Below, piece by piece: positions 44,459 to 55,600 of a DNA stretch of 64,000 bases. Source of the stretch: JBKQVT01 sp963804825 (GTDB lineage: Bacteria; Planctomycetota; Planctomycetia; Pirellulales; Thermoguttaceae); NCBI GenBank assembly GCA_963804825.1, contig CAWDRV010000005.1, forward strand, positions 62,001-126,000. Reading direction: 5' to 3'. The notes below the pieces were generated by a model. That model did not search any database and was not told the DNA's origin. It saw only the letters and a list, made by a program, of their open reading frames with translations. The stretch's first letter is position 1. Every line of letters begins with the position of its first letter. A program made the position numbers and the translations under genes.

Positions 44459-46378
44459 CTACCAGTTCAGCTCGGCGGCCTCTTCCCAATGCTTATAGAG
44501 CGAGACCAGGGCCTCCTGATGTTGGGTGATCTCGGCCTTGATCTGCCGCACGCGCTGGCCGTCGCGATGGGTCTGGCCCTGGGCCAATTCCTGTTGGAGC
44601 TGCTCGATGCAGGTCTCGTGCCGGAAGATTTCGTCTTCCAGGTCGGAGAGTTTGCGATAGGGGAAACGCCGCTTGGGCCGCGACGACTTTTGCTCGCCCT
44701 TGGCCGGCGGTTTCGTGGGTTTCGAGTCCCGCGGCGAGTCGGGCTCTTCGGCGGCTTCTTGGGTGGCGGCGCGTGCGGTTTTGCGGCCGGTCTGAATCTG
44801 ATAGGCCTCGTAGTTTCCCTCGATGATCTGCACGCGGCCACCGTCCATGATGACCAGGTGATCGGCCAGGCGATTGACGAAATAGCGGTCGTGGCTGACG
44901 AACAGCACGGTGCCGTCGAACGCGGTCAAGGCCTGCTCCAGGGCGTCGCGGGCCCAAAGATCGAGGTGGTTGGTGGGCTCGTCGAGGACGAGGAAATTGG
45001 CCTCCGCGGCGGCCAGCCGGGCCAGCGCCGTCCGGCATCGCTCGCCGCCGCTGAGATGGGCCACCCGTTGGAGGGCCGTGTCGCCGGTCAGCCCGAAACG
45101 CGCCAAGAGGTCGCGTCGCTGCTGGTCGTTGAACGGTTTGTGCGCCGGGCGGATGGCCTCCAGGGCGGTCTTCTCGTCGTCCAAGGAGGCCAACTGTTGA
45201 TCGAACAGGGCCGCCACGACGCCCTGACCGAGCCGGGCGCTGCCTTCGTCGGGCCGTTCCAAGCCGAGCAGGCATCGGAGCAGCGTGGTCTTGCCGCAGC
45301 CGTTCGGTCCCAGCAGCCCCCATCGCTGGCCGCGGAGGATCTCGAGGTCGACGCCGGCGAACAGCCGACGCCCGTACGACTTGCCAAGCTGCTCGGCGCG
45401 GAGGACGAGGTCGCCGGAGCGCGAGGCCGGGGGGAACGCCAGCGGGGGGGCGTGGATTTCCCGGGGCGGAGCGACCAGCTCGATCCGCTCCAGCTTCTTG
45501 CGCCGGTCTTCCGCTTGGGCGTGCTTCTGGCCGTAATGATGGCGGCGGATGAATTCCTTGGCCTTGGCGATTTCGAGTTGCTGCTTTTCGTAGGTCCGCC
45601 GCTCGACCAACAAGCGTTCGGCCTTCTGCCGGCGGTAGGCGGTGAAATTGCCCGGATAGCTTTCGACCGTGCCGCGGAACAGTTCCAGCGTCCGGGTGGT
45701 GACCTTGTCGAGGAAGCAGCGATCGTGGCTGACCAGGACCAGGGCGGCGGAACTTTCCAGGAGGAAGTCTTCGAGCCATTCGGTGGCCTCGATGTCGAGG
45801 TGGTTCGAGGGCTCGTCGAGCAGCATGAGGTTCGGCTCGGCCAGGAGGAGCTTGGCCAGCATGAGGCGGTTCTGCTCGCCGCCGCTGAGCGACTGGACCG
45901 GCTGATGGAACGTTTCCGCGGGGAAGCGAAGTCCCTCCAGCACGCGCCGGATCTTGTGCTCGAGGTTATAGGCGTCGCGGCGCTGGATCTCGTGCTGGAG
46001 GTGATCGTAGCGGTTGGCCAGGCGCCGGTGTTCGGCCGGATCGGCGTCGTCGGCCATCGCCCGGGCGACGCTGAGCGATTCCTCTTGCAAGGCGATCAAG
46101 CCGGCCAGGGCCGATTGCGCTTCGTCCCAGAGCAGGTGGCCGGGCTCCCAGCGGGGCTGTTGTTCCAAGAAGCCCGGATGCACGGAGTCGTGCAGCCGGG
46201 CGGCGCCGCTGTCGGCCTCTTCCTTGCCGGCGAGGATGCGCAGCAAGGTGGTCTTTCCGCTTCCGTTGGGCCCGGCCAGACCGATCCGCTCTCCCGGCCG
46301 CACCTCGAACGTCACCCCGTCCAAGACCGGCTCGGGGCCGAAGTGCTTGCGGAGATTCTCGACCTCCAGAAGAATCAT
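44459..46378 (-). CDS. ABC-F family ATPase (Uup/EttA-like)
   Basis: An intact 639-residue protein with two ABC domains and no membrane segments. First site: GPNGSGKTT, signature LSGGEQNR, Walker B LMLLDEPSNHLD. Second: GPNGCGKTT, LSGGERCR, FLVLDEPTNHLD. The linker between them (RRQKAERLLVERRTYEKQQL) is the helical ABC-F interdomain arm; a charged coiled-coil follows at the C-terminus (LEDEIFRHETCIEQLQQEL). ABC-F proteins act on the ribosome. The C-terminal coil suggests the Uup-type branch; no evidence of antibiotic resistance. Confidence 0.93.
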   Translation of the reverse strand: MILLEVENLRKHFGPEPVLDGVTFEVRPGERIGLAGPNGSGKTTLLRILAGKEEADSGAARLHDSVHPGFLEQQPRWEPGHLLWDEAQSALAGLIALQEESLSVARAMADDADPAEHRRLANRYDHLQHEIQRRDAYNLEHKIRRVLEGLRFPAETFHQPVQSLSGGEQNRLMLAKLLLAEPNLMLLDEPSNHLDIEATEWLEDFLLESSAALVLVSHDRCFLDKVTTRTLELFRGTVESYPGNFTAYRRQKAERLLVERRTYEKQQLEIAKAKEFIRRHHYGQKHAQAEDRRKKLERIELVAPPREIHAPPLAFPPASRSGDLVLRAEQLGKSYGRRLFAGVDLEILRGQRWGLLGPNGCGKTTLLRCLLGLERPDEGSARLGQGVVAALFDQQLASLDDEKTALEAIRPAHKPFNDQQRRDLLARFGLTGDTALQRVAHLSGGERCRTALARLAAAEANFLVLDEPTNHLDLWARDALEQALTAFDGTVLFVSHDRYFVNRLADHLVIMDGGRVQIIEGNYEAYQIQTGRKTARAATQEAAEEPDSPRDSKPTKPPAKGEQKSSRPKRRFPYRKLSDLEDEIFRHETCIEQLQQELAQGQTHRDGQRVRQIKAEITQHQEALVSLYKHWEEAAELNW

Positions 46379-46817
46379 CCGCCCACCGTGGGTTCCCCGA
46401 ATGGCCGTTGTCGATCAAAAACGTATTGTAGGCAAAGGATGCCCCGGCCGCAAGCAATCAGCCATCATCCCTCGGATTACGTGAGATAGACCACCAGGTG
46501 GAGAGCGATACCCGCCGTTGTGGTTGTGTTTGATGCTTTGCGCGGTTTGGATGGCACGTACCGTATGTAGGGCAAGTTTCGGCGCGTTTTTGACTGTTGG
46601 CCGTATAATTCAGCGCCTGCGGCGGGGGCAGATTTCGCCATTCCTAAGCAAGACCGGCGGGTCGTCGGCAACATTAACATTATAGGGATGATCCTGTCGC
46701 TGGGCGTGAACTGTTGTGAATTGACGGCATCGGCCGATTATGGTAGGAAGAGAATGCTGAATTCCTTTTAGGGCGTGGCTGGAGGCGGCCGCGCCCGTCA
46801 TTCGAGGAGGCAGACCG
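46379..46817. other. Intergenic gap between divergent genes
   Basis: A 439-bp region between the ABC-F gene and the S53 peptidase. It contains GTATAATTC near 46605-46613, a -10-like sequence on the plus strand with no good -35. No RNA gene or repeat recognised. Confidence 0.45.
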
Positions 46818-48431
46818 ATGATACGGATGCAGTGGCGGCGTTCTGGCGGGGCGAAAAGGAACTCCGGCAACCGGAAGACGCAACGACGGATGGGCTCCTT
46901 CGAGTCCTTGGAATCGCGGGCGTTGCTCTCGGCTTCGACGTTGACGACGCTGGTTGCCCAGCCGTTGGTTTCGGTGGCTCCCGAGGTGACGAACACGGTC
47001 CCCTATGGCTATACGCCGGCGCAAATCCGCCACGCCTACGGTTTCGACCAGGTAAGCTTTGCCACGTCCAGCGGCACGGTCCAAGGCACCGGGGCCGGCC
47101 AGACGATTGCCATCGTCGATGCCTACAACGATCCGAACATCGTTTCCGACTTGAACGTCTTCGACTCGCAATTCAAGTTGCTGCCGCCGCCGAGTTTCAA
47201 GGTTGTCAATCAGAGCGGCTCCACGAAGCTTCCCACGACGACCGACGCGGGCTGGGCGATGGAGATGGCCCTGGACGTCGAGTGGTCCCATGCGGTCGCC
47301 CCCGGCGCCAGTATCCTGCTGGTCGAGGCCAATTCGTCCAGCCTGACCGACCTGTTGACCGCGGTGAACTACGCCCGCCAGCAGCCGGGCGTGACCACGG
47401 TTTCGATGAGTTGGGACGCCAATGAATTCTCGGGCGAGACTGCCTACGACAGCTATTTCACCAGCCCGTCGGGCCGGGGAGTCACGTTCCTGGCGGCCAG
47501 CGGGGATGACGGCGGCAATGCGGGCTGGCCGGCCGTATCGCCGAACGTCGTGGCGGTGGGCGGAACGACGCTGAACCTTACTTCCTCGAATACCCGTAGC
47601 TCGGAGACCGCCTGGAGCGACAGCAGCGGCGGCGTCAGCCGTTACGAGTCGGAGCCGAGCTATCAGGCAAGCGTGCAGAACACGGGAAAACGGACCACGC
47701 CCGACGTGGCCTACGACGCCAACCCCAACACCGGTTTCGCCGTTTACGATTCGGTTCCCTACAGCCGCCAAAGCGGCTGGTTTTGCGTCGGCGGCACCAG
47801 CGCCGGGGCGCCGCAATGGGCCGGGTTGATCGCCATTGCCGACCAGGGACTCAGCTTGGCCGGGAAGGGCTCGCTCAGTTCGACCGACTCCGCCCTCTAT
47901 GCCCTGCCCAGCAGCGACTTCTACGACGTGACCAGCGGCCGCAACCGCAGCTACCGCGCCGCCGCCGGTTACGACGAAGTCACCGGCCTGGGCGCTCCGT
48001 TGGCCAACTTGGTCATTGCGAACTTGGTCTATGGCAACGGCGCGCCGACCACGCCGAACATTGGCAGCACCATGCCAAGCCCCTTCAGTTTCGGCAACGG
48101 CCCTTATGGCCCGGGCTTGGGAAATTCCGACATGGTTGCCGCCGCGGCGGCGGATTCTTCCGCATCCACCCCGACGGCCACGCCCGCGCTGGCCAGTTCG
48201 CCCGCGGACCTGGCGGTGCAGGATATGCAGACCGGCCGTTGGGCCTTGCTCGCCGCGGCCAACCCGCAGGGCGAAACCGGACTGTCTTCGCCCCTGGGCC
48301 AGCACGCCCGCCGGAGCGATGGCGGCGACTCGTTGTCGGCTGCGTGGACGGAGGCGGCCGACTCCTATTTCGCCGAGTTGGCCGATCCGGGATTTGCGCT
48401 GGCGGAATCCGGCGTGCCTCTGCCGGTCTGA
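46818..48431 (+). CDS. S53 (sedolisin-type) serine-carboxyl peptidase, LEPR-type export signal
   Basis: ATG 46818 after GAGGAGG gives 537 residues. The N-terminus is basic and carries GSFESLESRALLSAS, the planctomycete 'FExLExRxLLSA' export motif instead of a classical signal peptide. The peptidase domain has TIAIVDAYNDPNI, AMEMALDVEWSHAVAPGA (catalytic Glu and Asp, E..LD), TFLAASGDDGG, VVAVGGTTL and CVGGTSAGAPQWAGL with the catalytic Ser at residue 328, then TGLGAPLANLV. No long prodomain is present. The C-terminal 110 residues are low-complexity. Family enzymes cleave proteins at acidic pH. Confidence 0.9.
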   Translation: MIRMQWRRSGGAKRNSGNRKTQRRMGSFESLESRALLSASTLTTLVAQPLVSVAPEVTNTVPYGYTPAQIRHAYGFDQVSFATSSGTVQGTGAGQTIAIVDAYNDPNIVSDLNVFDSQFKLLPPPSFKVVNQSGSTKLPTTTDAGWAMEMALDVEWSHAVAPGASILLVEANSSSLTDLLTAVNYARQQPGVTTVSMSWDANEFSGETAYDSYFTSPSGRGVTFLAASGDDGGNAGWPAVSPNVVAVGGTTLNLTSSNTRSSETAWSDSSGGVSRYESEPSYQASVQNTGKRTTPDVAYDANPNTGFAVYDSVPYSRQSGWFCVGGTSAGAPQWAGLIAIADQGLSLAGKGSLSSTDSALYALPSSDFYDVTSGRNRSYRAAAGYDEVTGLGAPLANLVIANLVYGNGAPTTPNIGSTMPSPFSFGNGPYGPGLGNSDMVAAAAADSSASTPTATPALASSPADLAVQDMQTGRWALLAAANPQGETGLSSPLGQHARRSDGGDSLSAAWTEAADSYFAELADPGFALAESGVPLPV

Positions 48432-48509
48432 TCGGCCCTCGAAAAGGTGCATCGTACACCCACGGTCCAGGCCCGTCTCAAGATGACGGATGGCGTCTTG
48501 GCAACGTCA

Positions 48510-48707
48510 CCTCGAGCCGATTCTCGCGCAGAGCGCAAAGACGCAGAGGCGCAAAGGAGAAAGAAGAGAAAGAGGAGGGAGCGGGGGAATCGATGGCGGG
48601 TGGGGCAATCGGACCGTCCCTCTCTTTTCCCCCGTACTTCGCGCCTTGGCGTCTTTGCGTGAAATCTCCTACCCGAGGACCATGCCACAGCCTTGGTTGT
48701 CGTTGGG
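48510..48707. repeat. Hairpin-ended dispersed repeat, copy B (inverted)
   Basis: Reverse complement of the element at 39632-39830: ACGACAACCAAGGCTGTGGC-ATGGTCCTCGGGTAGGAG with inverted ends GCGCAAAGACGC/GCGTCTTTGCG. The middle is purine-rich. The 536-bp gap 48432-48967 holds only this element and unremarkable sequence. Confidence 0.7.
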
Positions 48708-48967
48708 ATTTTCCCCCCCGAAATTCCTGGCTACCTTCAAAGTAACCCTCCGGGGCCACGGCCGTCCTTCGCAGGGGGCACGGGTGTTGCGGCAACTATT
48801 CCCACGGGAATTTTTCCGCCCGCAAAATCGTCTCATCTCTTGCAATCACAAGCTATAACAGTAATATTGATAGAGAACCCCACTATCGCGTGGTCGGAAA
48901 GCACCACCTCGCTCTCTTTGGGGGCCACGAAACCGGAACCGTGTCACTCTCATAGGAGGATTCTCCC

Positions 48968-51900
48968 ATGTCGCTCTCCTCGACGCTCCCTCTGTTGCCG
49001 AAGGCGCTGAATCTGCTGCCCAAGGCGCTGGCTGTCTCCGTGCTGTTGACCGTCGGTTGGGCTGCTCGCGGCGCCGACAATGCGGGCCGCGACGACGAAA
49101 GCTCCGCGACGGCAAGCTCGACCAAGACCGAGGCGGCCGAAAAAGACGGCCATGCCGAGAAGTCGCTGCGGGAACAGGATATCTACATTCCCTATGAGAA
49201 ATTGCGGCAGGTCTTCGAGCGGCACGGCCGCGGCGTCTTTTTGCCTTACGAGGAGTTCGAGGACTTGTGGCGGGCGGCCCGGGAGAAGAATCAGCCCGCG
49301 GCCACGGCGCAGCCGCCGGTGGGCGCGGTGATTACGGAGATCGAAAACGAGGCCACCGTGGCCAAGGACGTGGTGCGCGTGAAGGCCACCTTGAAGATCG
49401 ACTTGTTGGTCGAGGGTTGGCACGAAATCCCGCTGCGGCTGGCCGACGCGGCCATCACCAGCGCCACGCTGCACGGCGAGCCGGCGCGCATCGTCGGCGC
49501 TCCCGGCGAAGACTACAAGCTGCTGGTCGAGAAGAAAGGGAAGCAGCCCGAGCAGATCGTGCTCGCCTTGGAATATGCGAAGGCGATCAGCAAGATGCCC
49601 GGCCAGAACAGCGTATCGTTCCAGGCGCCGCAAGCCCCGGTGAGCCGTTGGCGCGTGCGGATTCCGCAGGCGGGCGTGAAAGTGAACCTGTTTCCGCTGA
49701 TTGCCGCCACCGAAGTGCCGGCCGCCGTCCCCGCTGCTATTCCTGGCTGCCCGGGCGGCTCCGCGCCGCTCCCGGCGCCGCTCCAACCGACAAGAAAAAT
49801 GAAGTGAAGCCACCCCCGGCGGACGAGACCGTCGTCCTGGCCTTTGTCGGCGCGGCGCCGATGGTCCGCATCGATTGGACCCCCAAGGCCGAGGGCGCCA
49901 CGGGCCTGGCCGCGCTGGTCAGCGTCGAGGCCGAGCAGTCGGTGTGGATCAGCGAGGGGGCCACGCGCAGCCACGCCGTCCTGACCTACACGATCAGCCG
50001 TGCCGAACTCGGTCAGTTGGCCGTCGAAGTGCCGGCCGACTACAAGGTGGTCAACGTGTTCGACGCCAACGTGCGACAGTGGTCGGTCGAGCCGCTGGCC
50101 GACGGCGCCAAGCGACAGAAGATCACCGCCCAACTGTTCGAGCCCGCCAAGCGGGTCCAACAGGTCGTCGTCGAGTTGGAAAAATTCGCCGGCGAAAAGC
50201 TGCAACCTTCGCAGACCGATTCCGGTCGTCAAGGCCCTCGACGTGGGCCGCCAGCAGGGCGTCGTGGTCGTCCAGGTGGCGGCCGGACTCCGCGCGGAAG
50301 CCACCCGCACGACCGGCTTGCTCCAGATCGACGCCGGCGAACTGCCGCCCGCCCTCCGCCAATCGCCGTGGACGTTCTCCTATCGCTATGCCACGATCCC
50401 CTACGAGTTGATCTTGGGCGTCGAAGAGTTGCAACCGCGGGTCACGGCCGACTCGCTGGTCGAAGCCAGGCTCGAACCCAATCGGCTGACGCTGGACGTG
50501 ACGGCGGTTTACACGATCCAACGGGCGGGCGTCTTCAAACTGGAACTCGACGTGCCCCCGGACTATCCATGTCCGCCAGGTCCGCGGCTGCGAGTTGCCC
50601 GGCGGCAATCCCGCCCAGCAAGCGGCGGCCGTGCAAGTGGATTCGCACCACCTGGAAGGCGAGAAAAAGAACCGCCTGGTGGTCAACCTGGCCCGCAAGG
50701 CCCTCGGCCGCGTCGCGCTGGCCGTCCAATTGCAGAAGGACCTGCAGGAGGCGAACCTGTTGACGCCGACGGGCAAGGCGTCCGATATTCCGCTCCCCAT
50801 CCCGCAAGTCGCCGCCGGCACCGTCGAGCGGGCCACGGGACGTTTGCTGATTTACGCTCCGGAGAGCCTGCGGGTCAACCCGGGCAAGACGGAGGGGCTC
50901 CGCAGCATCTCGTTCCAGGAGGCCCTCGAAGGCATGGCCGCCGCGCCGCGGCCGTCCGCGGCCCAGGGCCGCCCGGTGCTCGCTTTCGCCTTCACCCAGG
51001 AGCCCACGACCCTTCGTTTGGCCGCCGAGCGGCAAAAACCCCAGGTGATCATTCGCCAAATGCTCGTGGTGCGGGTCGAACAGGGCATGGTCAAGTATCA
51101 AGCCACCTTCCATTACACCATCCTCTATAGCGGCGTGAAATCGCTGCGCATCGACGTGCCCGCTGAACTCGCCGCCCTCGGCCTCCAGAACAACACGCCG
51201 GCGATACGCGACAAAGTGATGGATCCCCGGCCCGACGGCCTTGCCAAGGGCTATGCCGCCTGGAGCTTCAGCGGCGAATCGGAACTGATCGGCGCCGGCG
51301 ACATCGAGTTGGTCTGGCAGAAGAAACTCGACAACTTGGCCCTCGGCAAGCCGGTCGAATTGAGACGTGCCCAGGCTGATCCCGCGGCTTCCGCCGGACG
51401 GCAATCATGCCTGGGGACAGATCGTGCTGACCAAGGCCGAATCGCTCGACGTTCAGCAGTCGGGCGAGTCGAAGGGCTTGCAGCCGATCGACCCGCAGCG
51501 CGATCTGGCGGTCCCGGTCAACGGCGCCGCCTTGGCCTTTCGAATTCCACGACGATTGGAGCTTGCCCGCCACCGTCACTCGATACCAGGCGGCGGAAAT
51601 CCAGCCGACCAGCATCGACCGGGCCGTGGTGCGGATGGTCGTTACTCCGGCCAACGAGGTTGCCGTACAGGCGCTCTATCGGGTGCAAAGCGTCCAGCAA
51701 CGCCTTGCCGTCAACCTGCCGCGCGAGGCCAAGTTCGACGCCCAGCCGCTGCGGGTCGCCGGCCAGCCGGTGCAACTGCAAGGGAAGCACGGGAAATACT
51801 CCGTGCCGTTGCTGGCGGGCAACACGGACGAGCCCTTCCTGCTGGAATTGCGATACACGGTCCCCTTCGACGGAAACTCGCTTGGAATTACCGACCTTTC

Positions 51901-52626
51901 CCGAGGGGGCGGCCGTGCAGAAGGTCTATCTGTGCGTCTACCTGCCGGCCACGCAAGCCCTGCTGGGCAGCGTCGGTCCCTGGAGCCAAGAGTCTTCAGG
52001 ACCGTCAAAAATGTCGCCCGGCGGAGAATCGTCCGCGCTGGGCGACGACGCGTTGATCTCCTGGGTCCAGGAGGGGACCGTCTCGGCGGGAAAAGCGGCC
52101 GGGTCGTTCCTGCCCGACGGGACGCGATACCTCTTTTCCGCGATACGGCCGGCGGCGCCGCCCGCCGGTTCGCTCCAACTCCACGCGTTCAACGAGCGCG
52201 GCCTCGCGCGATCGTATTCCTGGCCGTGATGTTGGGAGGCGTGGTCTTGCTGCTGGCCGGCCTGGGCCGCCGCGCCTTGGCCGTCGGCGCCGCGATCGTT
52301 GCCCTGGTGCTGGCGGGCGTTTTCTTCCCGACGCTCTCGACACGGATTCTTCACGACCTGCTGGCGCCGGCCGTCTGCGTGCTGGTGGTGTGGGTCGTGG
52401 CCTACCTGGCATGGACTCGCCCGGCCATCCTGGTGCGGCGGCGGGCGGCCGCGGCCGCGGCCACCAGCGCGGCGGCGGTCACGACGACGGTCCCCGACGA
52501 ACCGCTCCAGGAAGCCCAGTTCACCCCGGACGCCGGCTTGCCCGGCGCCGATGCGCTCCGCCGCCGGAGGCATCGGCTGGGCCAGCCCCCAAGCCCGAGA
52601 GCGAAGGAGGGCAGACCCATGCGTAA
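48968..52626 (+). CDS. Large secreted/membrane beta protein A (about eight frame breaks)
   Basis: Stitched across frames, this encodes about 1,220 residues. ATG 48968 follows AGGAGG; signal peptide LPKALAVSVLLTVGWAARGAD. A recurring opening motif, QDIYIPYEKLRQVFERHGRG, precedes a long beta-rich region (DVVRVKATLKIDLLVEGWHE, LGVEELQPRVTADSLVEARL, LLYSGVKSLRIDVPAEL). At the C-terminus come several membrane helices (IVFLAVMLGGVVLLLAGLG, LLAPAVCVLVVWVVAYLAW) and a Pro/Glu tail ending QTHA. Breaks lie near 49780, 50215, 50568, 51373, 51553, 51886, 52208 and 52557; most are repaired by removing or adding one base. Its stop overlaps the next gene's ATG. Unknown function; it would be anchored in the envelope with a large exposed beta domain. 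Confidence 0.65.
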
Positions 52627-55600
52627 AGATCGGCAAATGAACAACGGTCGCCATTCCGAAGGGGACAGTCCCATTTTCGTCGGACGAAAATTGGGACAGT
52701 CCCCCAGTTGTTTCTTCGTCAATCGTAACCCAGCCTTCAGAAAACCCGCGCCGGTATTCCGGTTGTTCCTCGCGGCGACAGCTTCGCTGATGATAGGTCT
52801 GGTCGGCCCGGGGCCGTCGTGGGCGGAGGAAACCAACCCGCCCGAAAAGGTCCGCGAAATCTTCGTCCCGTTCAAGGACCTGAACATTCTGCTGGAGAAC
52901 CAGCCGCGACGGGTGTTGCTCTCGCGGCAGGAATACGACGACCTGGTGAAGAAGGCGAAGATCGCTCCTGCCCGGCACGTGCCCCAATCGGCCGTGCTGA
53001 CGTCGGCGGATTACGATGGCAAGAGCGATGGTCAGCGGGTGCGGATTGCCGGCACGCTGGCGATCGACGTGCTGGAGAAGGGGCTGCACGCCCTGCCGTT
53101 GGACCTTGGCGGCGTGGGGTTGCTCTCCGCGAAGCTCGACGAGCGCGACGCGCCCATCGGGCGGACCTGGGACGGCCGGCTCAGCCTGTTGGTCGAAGGC
53201 GTCGGCCCTCACACGCTGGTGCTCGACATGGTGGCGCCGCTGGAAACGACGTTGGCCCGGCAGATGCTTTTCTTTCGCTTGCCCCGCGGCGGCGCCGGAC
53301 GATTGCGCCTGAGCGTGCCCGGCGACGTGGAACTCCGCGCCGGCGCCAACGTGTCCGGCCGCGAGTTGGACCCCGCGGCCGGCGTGACGCGGTTCGAGTT
53401 GCTCCCGACCGCCGGCGACGCCACGCTGGTGATGTCGCTGAACAGCCACTTGCAGCGGCGGGAGCAAGCGGTGGTCGCCCGCAGCGTGCTGGTGGACGAA
53501 GTGACCGCGGCCTGCGAGAAGCTGCACGCCACGGTTTCGCTGGCGATTCTTTATCGCGCGGTGGACCGCTTCCGTTTCGTCGTGCCCGAGGGCTTCGAAA
53601 TTACCGAGATCGCCTCGCCGCTGTTGGCCCGGTGGGATGTGCAGACCAAGGACGGGCGGAAGATCGCCAACGTCCGCTTGCGCGAGCAGACGACCGAGAC
53701 CGTGGTGTTGAACATTTCGGCCGTGCGCGTGCCGGCGCCGCTGGCGCCGGAGAAAACCTGGCAATTCCCGCAGTGGGAACCGCTGGACGTGGAAGGCCAC
53801 GTGCACGTGGAAGGCCACGTGGCGGTGCTCGGGCTGTTGGCCGAGCAGCCGCTGAAGGCCGAAGCGCTCCAGCCCGAAGGGTTGATCCCCATCGACGCGG
53901 CCGTGCTGAGCCTGGCGATGCCGGCCGGCGCGGCGGAGCCGGACGCGGCGGGCCAGCCGTTGCGGGCCGTGGCGGCGTATTACGCCCCGCAAGGCCGCTT
54001 CCATTTGACCGGGCGGTTCGTCAAGCCGCCGGCCGCGCTGGCCGTGACCGCCAACGTGCTCCTGATCCTCGACGACGGCGGACTGCGCGCCCGCGGCGGC
54101 TGGGCCATGCTCCCCGATGTCGAGAAACGATTCAGCTTCGATTTCACGCTGCCCGACGACTGGCAGATCGTCAGCCTCACCGGACCCGACCGGCAGCCGC
54201 TCGCGTTCGAGCGTTACGAGGCGGCCGCGCAGGCGCCGCGGGTCCACGTTCGCCTGCCGCGGGGGATTCCGCCGGGGGAAGAGTATCGGGCCTTCTTCCA
54301 CGCCGTGCGGACGCCGCCGGGTTGGTCGGGCGATTGGAAGGCACAGGCGGTCGAATTTCCGGCGTTTTCCGTCCTCGGCGCCCTGCGCGAGGAGGGCGCC
54401 CTGGCCGTGGTCGCACGCGACGACATGACCGTCCGCCCGGAAAAGCTCGATCGCCTCGTCCCGTTGGGCGAGAACGAAATGGGCAAGTACGACCTGGCCG
54501 GCGTCGGGGCCAGCCTGGCCTATCGGTATGAGAATCCGCCGTACCACCTTGCGTTGGCGGTCGAGCGGACCACGCCGCGGCTGACGGCCCGGACGTTCTC
54601 CTGCTTCCAGGTGCGGCCCGAGGGTCTGACGGTCCATGACGTGTTGGTCTACCAAGTGGAGGATGCGCGGACGCGGCGGCTGTCGCTGGAATTGCCCCGC
54701 GGCACACCCGAAGCCCTCAGCATCCGCGGCCTGGGCGACACGAAGGTGAAGGAATCCGTCCCCGAGCCCGGCAAGCCGGACGCGCCCATGCGGCGATGGA
54801 ACGTGTTGTTGGCGGACGCCTGTCGCGGCGAGGTCCGCCTGGCGGTCGATTTCCAGCAACCGCTGCCATCGGCGTCGCATCCGGAGGCTAACGCCTCCGG
54901 CTCCCTGTCGCCGTCGAAGGGCAAGGACCAACAACCGCCGTCGCAAGAGGTCCCGGAAGTCAAGGATTATCTGTTGCCGGTGGTGCGTGCCGCCGGCGTG
55001 GCCTATCAATCGGGCCTGGTGTCGGTGGAAGGCAGCGCGGAGTTGGACGTGCAGGTCAAGACCGACGCCCGCCGCGTTGACGTGGGTGAGTTGACGGGCG
55101 CCGAATATCAACCGGGCCGCTATTTGCGGGGCGTTTTCGAGCAGGTCGGCGCGCCGTGTGCCGTGAAGATCGACGTTGCCCGGCGCAGGGGCTATCCGCT
55201 CCCGGCGGCGATTGTCCAGCGGGCGGAGTTCTTCACGCTGTTGTCGGCCGACGGGGCCAGCCAAACCCAGGCGCGGTTCACGCTCCGCACCAAGGCCCTC
55301 TACCTGGAAGTCAAATTGCCCGAAAAAGCGGAACTTTGGTCGGCCCAACTCCTCGGGCCCGGCGGCTCGTCGACCGGCGCCACGCCCTTGAAGCCGCAAC
55401 GCGAGGGCGACAGCCTGTTGATCGGGTTGCCGGCCGGCGCCGCCGGCGGCGTCTACCCCTTGCAGTTGATCTACGCGGCCCCTCCGACGACCCCGGTGGG
55501 GATGCGCGGCACGCTGCGGGTGCCTGCCCCGCGTCTGCTGCTCCGGGCCGACCGGCATGACACGCAGCCCGCCGAAGTGCCGTTGGCCGACCTCCAATGG

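Noticed and set aside
44459..46378. ABC transporter ATPase or antibiotic-resistance ABC-F
   Set aside because: Two ABC domains in one chain with an ABC-F linker and no membrane partner exclude a transporter; no feature specifically indicates a resistance-type member.
51938..55597. Open minus-strand frame of about 1,200 codons
   Set aside because: Antisense to proteins A and B, which have signal peptides and family-like repeats; the antisense product is Arg/His-rich with no motifs.
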